Assembly (NCBI GenBank): GCA_012845835.1
Contig: JABAKD010000030.1
Coordinates: forward strand, 11,990,080 to 12,054,079
Reading direction: 5' to 3'
From: Undaria pinnatifida
Lineage: Eukaryota > Sar > Phaeophyceae > Laminariales > Alariaceae
Length of the DNA stretch: 64,000 bases
Position numbers and translations under genes: made by a program. Below the pieces are notes generated by a model. That model was not told the origin of the DNA. It saw nothing but the letters and a program-made list of their open reading frames with translations, and searched no databases. Below are positions 58,201-64,000 of the stretch, piece by piece. Position 1 is the first letter of the stretch. Every line of letters starts with the position of its first letter.

Positions 58201-60734
58201 ACCACTCCAGCGGTCCGGGTCGGTGTTAGTGAACGAGGGAAGCGTGATCGAGTTCACCGACGTGCCGCTCGTGACTCCGAGCGGGGAGGTCTTGATTGAG
58301 GCCCTCTCTTTCAAGGTACGGGGAGTGTTCAAGAGGGTTGTCTTTCTTCGTTGTTTTTCTTCTTTACGTTTGCTTTTCTTCTTGGTGTCTTGTTTAATTT
58401 TTATTCCTTCTCGCTTTTCGAAGGTGCTCTAAATAAATCGCTGATGTGGACCACGAAAATCTTATTTTAACATTACTAAGTGGTACTGCAGTTGACGCGG
58501 AAATAATTGACCGATCGCAAACCGTGAACCGTGTGCGATGCCCGGGATGAGATGCTCCCACCAACGAACCGTCTCCTTGGGCCTTTTGCAAGCTTGCAGG
58601 GCACCACCTTACCAAGAACAACCCCCCCTCCCCGCCCTCCCCCCGTCGCCGCTACCGCCGCTGTCGAGGCCGCCCGTCCTCGAGTTGTGTCACAAATTGA
58701 ACAGACAGACGACGATCCTATGTTTGCCACTAAGAATATACTTCGAAGTATCAGGTAGTGTGCAAGAGCCTCACCCCACCCGGCAACCGTATACACGCAA
58801 GGCTTTTGTCACACAGATCCCACCCTGCAAAAGCATGATATAGACACCGTACAATGATGTAAATCAGGGGTCTATGTGCTCCGACAGATCTAGATCGCAA
58901 AATGGGGTTCTACTCTCGTCCGATGGGTGAGTTGTTCCTGCCGCTGATCTGTCTGATGTGTGAATCTTTTCTGCCGTTCTGATCTGGCCGGTGTGTGATT
59001 ATTTTTTTCGCTGTTCCCGCCGCGCGGTTGAATTTTCCAAGGTGGAAGCGGGCATGAACGTCTTGGTGGCAGGGCCTAACGGGTCGGGCAAGTCCAGCTT
59101 GTTCAGGGTGCTGGGCGGGCTGTGGCCGCTGAGGGGAGGCGTTTTGGTGAAACCGCCGAGGTCTAGGCTGTTCTACGTGCCACAGAGGCCGTACCTAGCT
59201 CTCGGGACCCTGCGGGACCAAGTTATCTACCCACACACGCGTCAGGAGGTAAAATTCGTGACTCATGCAGGTGGATCCAAGATTGAAGAAAAAAAAATAG
59301 TTCCAATGTTGTGTTTGGCTCGAGCTTTTCTTTTTTACTCTTGAAAACAACGTGATTCCTGAAAGCCTGGCCGAAAGTCGCCATAGTACGGAAGACAAAG
59401 GAACACTCCTGACTGTAGCGAATGATCGGCGACCGGCGCCAAAGAACACCGCGATAAATATCAACTCAACATGGAGTAGGAGATCACGTTCCGTTGCCTT
59501 CACTCCCCCAGAAGTGCATCTACCTAACCCTAACCCTAACCCTAACCCTCAGTTTTTGGAGGCAAATTTATGCTTAGAATTTGGGTTTCCACTGCCAACA
59601 CCGTTCTCTCACGGCTGCTGCAACCTCACCGTCACCTTTGTTGGGATCCGATTTCTGCTCCCAGGCGGCGAAAAATGGAGCATCCGATGATGAGCTACTA
59701 GGGGTGTTGGAGACGGTCAAGTTGGGATATCTTTTGCCCCGGGAGGGCGGGTGGGATGCCGTTCGAGATTGGACCGACGTCTTGTCCGGCGGCGAGAAGC
59801 AGCGCCTGGCGCTCAGCCGGCTGTTCTACCACCGCCCTCAATTCGCGATTCTGGATGAGTGCACTAGCGCCGTGAGTTGTGCTGGTAGTTGTGCATGGCT
59901 AATCTAAAGGCATTACTGGTACACTCCGTATTAAGGGTGCCTCGTTTCTTCTCTGGCCGCACTTTGCCGCATTCGAACCCATAGGTTTGGGTGTAGTTTG
60001 CTTCGTACGCTCACATGGTTTATGCCCCATACAGGCGTTTCCCGAAACAGCAACGGTTCTGCCGCACGATCGGCGTTTCAACCAGCCATCCTTGTGATGA
60101 AACCACGGCCCTTCGGTTAATCTAGGCTCAAACCGAGTTACGTCTTAGTTTGTTATCAGGGGCAGGGTATGTTCTGCGCTAATTTCATTGTAAACAATAT
60201 TTCTCTTATGTTTGGTGTAATTGTGGCGTCGAAGTATCATAACTCCTGCCAGTTAATTTCTTAGTTATCATACTTCGCGTGCTGTACGACATCGTGCCTC
60301 TGACTTCCTTTCTATTTCCCTACGCATCTGTGTACTTCCTTTCTATCTGCACGATGCCTTGTGCTGCAATGCGCTTTTTGGGCCAGGTGAGTGTTGACGT
60401 CGAGGGCTCCATCTACAGCCTGGCGGCGCGCAGCGGGATCACTCTCTTCACCGTCTCCCACCGGAAGAGCTTGTGGAAGCATCACAGCGTGAGTCCACGA
60501 GTGAACGACATCACGCGGTCAGCATTCGGACTGCTAATAGTTACTAATGAACTATTTTCCAGCTCCTAGTATTTTCCCAGTCTAACTCCAAGTGTATTGT
60601 GTATTGCGTATGTATTGTCCACGTTTCTCGTGCCACCGTGAAACCTGCAGTACCTGCTGCGGTTCGACGGACTTGGAGGGTACGAGTTCAAACCCATGTC
60701 CGAGGTCGGCGCTGGCGAAGATATGGGGTCTTGA
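49225..60734 (+). CDS. ABCD: ABCD-family (peroxisomal PMP70/ALDP-type) half ABC transporter
   Basis: Complete 13-exon model: 49225-49425, 49990-50065, 51644-51807, 53886-54023, 54821-54931, 55084-55154, 55877-55965, 56335-56568, 57291-58315, 59042-59248, 59665-59871, 60387-60488, 60651-60734. All phases agree, giving 902 residues. ABCD proteins import acyl-CoAs into peroxisomes as dimers. The transmembrane part shows [18 protein letters not shown], then [11 protein letters not shown], then [12 protein letters not shown], the EAA-like [13 protein letters not shown] (about 283-295), and VVSRPF then [10 protein letters not shown]. The nucleotide-binding domain has Walker [10 protein letters not shown] (714-722), Q751, signature LSGGEKQR (812-819), Walker B FAILDE (832-837) and H866. 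A low-complexity linker of about 250 residues (418-670) replaces the usual few dozen. The start is the first in-frame ATG of exon 1. Confidence 0.92.
50365..50812. repeat. Left arm of a long inverted repeat around ABCD exon 3
   Basis: Lies in intron 2. Its reverse complement matches 52122-52555 along nearly its whole length, including ACTCCAGCTGTGAGATCGAA, ATTACGGGTTGTGT, GGTCGGCGACTCCCCTTGCA and GGAAACTATAAAACCCG. A C-run of about 20 (50417-50442) pairs with G-runs in the other arm. It ends in the MITE-like motif CAGCTTGCAAAGATGAGT. Confidence 0.88.
52122..52555. repeat. Right arm of a long inverted repeat around ABCD exon 3
   Basis: Lies in intron 3. Identity to the reverse complement of the left arm is roughly 90% by eye, with a few small indels. 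Together the arms bracket 1.3 kb that contains exon 3 (51644-51807). Confidence 0.88.
52556..53485. repeat. G-run-rich variable tandem repeats in ABCD intron 3
   Basis: Repeated units carry GATATCAGCTGGCTGGT, GTTTACTAC, GATTTTAGGTGGGGCGTTTGAA-AAGAGGGATCGG and runs of 8 to 18 G. Near 52801-52920 is an extra copy of the inverted-repeat end (ACTCCAGCTGTGAGATCGAA, GTGTGATACTCCGAT). The G-runs are on the transcribed-RNA-like strand of ABCD. Confidence 0.8.
54022..54117. repeat. 11-12-bp minisatellite starting at the exon 4 donor
   Basis: Units of GGTGTTGTACT / GGTGTTGTGCT follow the end of exon 4 directly, so the splice donor (CAG|GTGTTG at 54024) is the first GT of the array. Frames through it read Val-Leu-Cys-Trp runs and are artefacts. 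Confidence 0.88.
55136..55191. repeat. 28-bp tandem duplication of the exon 6 splice donor
   Basis: Copy 1 (55136-55163) and copy 2 (55164-55191) differ at one or two bases. Both contain GGGGCGCTCAG|GTAAACGG. Use of the first donor (exon end 55154) keeps the ABCD frame; the second adds 28 bases and would shift it. Confidence 0.92.
59523..59549. repeat. Short interstitial telomere-like array (CCCTAA)n
   Basis: Four to five CCTAAC units in ABCD intron 10. Looser TTAGGG-like words occur at about 50955-50980, 51215-51232 (ABCD intron 2) and 26741-26760. Confidence 0.8.
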
Positions 60735-60933
60735 TTGAAGCCGGCACAGTCCAGCGACCGATTTGTCCCTTTCTACCTGCGCCATTGCCATGTGTGGGAG
60801 ATGGTGAGGAGAATGTCAGGTGGTAAACACGAGCACTGTTAATGCTTCTTGCGTCAAGGGTTGCGTCAGGGCCCAACAGTAGCACAAGGTCGGCGCTGGC
60901 GAAGACATGGGGGCCTTGATCAAGGCCGGCACA
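60705..60933. repeat. Duplicated 45-bp end of the last ABCD exon
   Basis: Copy 1 (60705-60748) is the coding end of exon 13 and its stop. Copy 2 (60889-60933) has one more base and lies 184 bp downstream. Both begin with GTCGGCGCTGGCGAAGA and are preceded by AG (GAG and AAG), so the pair looks like a donor and acceptor. Confidence 0.85.
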
Positions 60934-63900
60934 CTGCGCCCACACAACCACTGCAGGCGGAGATGCTATGATAGTATCAACGGGAGTGAACATCTCGGTG
61001 TTACTATTGATACCCCCAAGGTCCTTAAATTTCCTTCCTGAATTTAAGGACCGGTTGGATTTTTCCCACCAATTCCCAATGGTCCTTACGTTTCCGCCCA
61101 GATTTTTATATGTCGTGCTCGTGCTATCGTATGGAATCGTGGTGTATTGTGCCCTATAGTATTGTGCTGCTGCGACAGAATCACCGATCGTGCTCCACCG
61201 ATAGATGCCGCCAGGTTTTGTGCTGTGGGCCGGTTGGGCGGGTCGGGGGGGGCAGCGGCTTGTTTTCCCGGGTCTGCTGCCGTAACTCTATTAGGATGAG
61301 TCCTGTACTATTTTTTATGAAATTATAATAAATACGTCAGCTATGAGTTCGACAAATTTAGAGGGTCGATACTCATCTTTGCTTGCAAGCTACGTAATAC
61401 ACCGGCCACTTTGTTCGGCCTGTGTTGCTGTTTGTTGATCTCCCGATTGAAACCATGGTGAGCGGCTTCGTCCGCAGAGATAGGCTGCTAGGTAGCTGAG
61501 CCTAAGGCTCTCATCGGACGGCTGTTTTTATATAAAATGAAAAAACGTCAGCTTTGAGATCGATTTTTGGGCTGTGTTGAGCGCTAGACGTACAGCGATT
61601 TTTTTGTGTTCATAGTTTGGCGCGGCGTGGACACTTCCCGGGCACCGCTTGGCTCTACGTGTGCCACCCTGAGGAGCATGCTGTGATCGGCGTGTGGGTA
61701 TTGCCCTAGCGTTGCCCTGTTGGGTGGGCCTGTGTCCAACGTGTAATCCTCTGTGGAGCATGTTTGGGTGTGCGGTGATGTGGTGGTGTGCGGCAAACTG
61801 AAAGTTCAGTGGGGGAGAATGATACACATGACGAACGACACACATGCTAAATCTTAGTCATTAATGTTTGGTTCACTTCCCGTGCCCTCAGAGCGCAGCA
61901 TTTATTTGCTCTGCTCACAGCGCGCCATACAAACCAGCGTTTCTTTTTTCCGGCCTAAAACCTAGATCGAAAGTCGGCGTCACTAAAACAGTAACGCCAT
62001 AATCACTCGTTAGAACAGTCTTCGTCGCACAACAGGTTCGTTGTCAGGACATCAGTTCACAATTAATAATTGACTTAGATTCTTTTCTGGCGGGTTTGGT
62101 AGATGTTGCTTAAAACCAAACTTATCTACGACGATCTCTGTCATCGCTCCTTATCAGATGGGGCTTACTCTAATCTTGGTATGGCTGCTAACTTTTCTTT
62201 TGTCGTGAAAGCCGTCAAGTCATCAACGTCGCAGTCGTATTATTAGTAACTGTAATAGTATGGTCGTGATGGTAGTACCTTGTATGGAAAGTTTTTGGTT
62301 TGGCCGGCAGGGGTCTGCGTGTTTGCTTCACGTTGTCGCTTTCTTTTCGTAATGGATTTGCCTTTTCTAGCTTCACTGCTGTAGCGTGTAAATAAATGGA
62401 ATCTCAATTACACGTCGTCGTGTGGAGGACAAGAGAAGCCGCTTGGGGGTATCTACTTTCCCCACGAATTGTTCACTAGTATTAACTTTTTTCTTTAGGC
62501 GACAGTAGTAACGCATCGTGATGACTTTTTGTTCTTTCACATGGTGTAGTATTCTGTTTGTTCGACTATTTCGTTCATGGCTTTCGCTTTATTCGCTTCG
62601 TCGCTGGAGAGCGTAGATAATTTTTCTCAAGTTGGTTGACTCGCGTGCGTGGTACGGGACTTTTTATCTTTCTTCGCGTGCGAGTATCATAGGAGTATTA
62701 TTTGGGTCATTTGCATTCATTCGTGGTTTTTGCTTTTTTGCTCCATTGTTGTAGAACGTCCATAATGGATGGATTTATCAATAAATGGCCGCCTGGGGCT
62801 CGGATCGAGCTACTACTGTAGTAGTAGTGCCTTCTTGATTGACTCGAATTCTTTTTGTGCCGCAGAGAGTGTAGGACAGAAAGCAGCTTCTGGACTTGTT
62901 TCGATAAAAATCATTACTTACTTGCTTGTTGTACGTTAGGAATTCATCGGGCAATTTTAGCGGGCAATTTTAGCGGGACTTCTTCCAATAGACTATATAT
63001 GATATATGATATAGTGATGATTTGCGTCCGGCATGAATCGTACATGTTAGTCTAATCGTACATTTCGTACAGTCTTTCAACCGTAACCGGTTTTCTTTCC
63101 ATCACCATTCGATCACCATTCGATCACCATTCCATCTGTCCGAGAATACTCGGACATTTCACGAGGCGGGCGGAATAACAAGCAACCTTTGGCATCTCGT
63201 AAACTGCCTTTTGCAGTCATTTTTTCGTCGCCTGCGGGCATTGCTTTGACGGCGGCCCTTACTCGGCCGCCGCCGAGCCCGCTTGTCCTTATCCTTATTA
63301 TATAATACGCTAACGTCGTGGTAGTGACGTCCAAATGGATCTTTGAAAATATCTTGGTTATAACCCCCCCCCCTAAAGCTGCGTCTCCCGAGCTCTGGTG
63401 GGTGGGTGGGCCCTTCCGTACACGTGGGAGTCTTTTTTCGTTCTGTGGGAATTAACTTTCTGTTTTGTTTCTAAAATACCGGCCTCCCACTGGTGCTTGG
63501 GAGTACCACCGTCCCCACTGCTGCACTCCTCTGTCCTTTACTACCGCCGTACGTACTGCTGCACGGCCGTACTGCTGCCCTGTTATTACTTTGTTTTTTT
63601 AGTACTTACATAGACTACAGAGGATGATACAGCACCAATCTGTTGCCATACCGGCCGGCAACTGGCAAACTTCGGGAGTACCACTTCTACTAGTATAGTC
63701 TATCTAGTCTATATTTATTCCCATTTTTGGTGACCACGTGCTAGATTCCATGGAAATACGCTATTAGACTAGTCTAGTCAAATAACGTGAGGACATCGTT
63801 AATAAGGTGAGGACATCGTTGTTATCATCGTCAGATAAACGCAAAATGCATACTATATAGTCTAGTCTACATAGCAGGAAGTTGGTTATTACGCAGACCA

Positions 63901-64000
63901 TGGAACAAGCAGAGCATGGAACAACCCCTCTGGTCGTCGAGGGCAGGACGATCGCCACTCTCTCTGGTCGTCGACGGCAGATATGGTCCTCCCTCGTGGG
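60735..64000. other. Gene-free 3' flank with MITE-like ends and a hairpin
   Basis: No exon recognised; the region is T-rich on plus from 62 kb onward. It contains a MITE-like end in reverse orientation (61311-61391), a partial one (61527-61570) and a perfect 12-bp-arm hairpin GGTCCTTAAATT / AATTTAAGGACC (61020-61052). Short repeats of GATCACCATTC (63100-63130) and GTGAGGACATCGTT (63785-63820) also occur. Confidence 0.45.

Overview
The window is nuclear DNA of a multicellular-type eukaryote. Its genes are broken into many short, GC-rich exons separated by introns of 0.1 to 2.1 kb, with GT-AG junctions (donors mostly GTGAGT, GTACGT, GTAAGA or GTGCGT). Between and inside the genes lies degenerate, repeat-rich DNA. 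Gene content (mitochondrial TAM41, a peroxisomal-type ABCD half transporter, a microtubule minus-end CKK protein, an F-box/zinc-finger protein) and the low-complexity insertions in exons fit a stramenopile alga, most likely a brown alga. That assignment is inference from style, not from a diagnostic marker. No rRNA gene, intact tRNA gene, operon or CRISPR array was seen.

Layout. 0.5-3.3 kb (+): last four exons of TAM41, whose 5' end lies outside the window or is unresolved. 4.8-12.2 kb (-): five exons of a CAMSAP/patronin-like protein ending in a complete CKK domain, convergent with TAM41. 12.3-18 kb: satellites, a SINE candidate, a pure pyrimidine tract and the 3' end of a LINE. 20.2-22.2 kb: two miniature LTR elements (four 84-bp LTRs) in opposite orientation around a frameshifted NADAR-domain pseudogene. 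23.2-24.6 kb: degraded retrotransposon gag and an inverted coding duplication. 27.0-28.3 kb (-): two exons of an unrecognised gene. 31.6-34.0 kb: a non-autonomous LTR retrotransposon with a target-site duplication. 34.5-41.8 kb (+): a helical-repeat, F-box and C2H2 zinc-finger protein in six exons. 41.9-48.1 kb: a succession of different tandem and palindromic arrays. 49.2-60.7 kb (+): a complete 13-exon ABCD transporter gene (902 residues). 60.7-64 kb: no gene seen.

Gene models were built by hand. Candidate exons were joined only where consensus splice sites and reading phase both agreed and where the joined product continued a recognisable domain. The models for ABCD, the CKK domain and the zinc finger are strongest, because motifs are completed exactly across introns. 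The genes are unrelated housekeeping functions and do not form a pathway. The most unusual features are structural: an exon enclosed by a 430-bp inverted repeat, duplicated splice sites in the ABCD gene, and a NADAR gene relic bounded by miniature LTRs.
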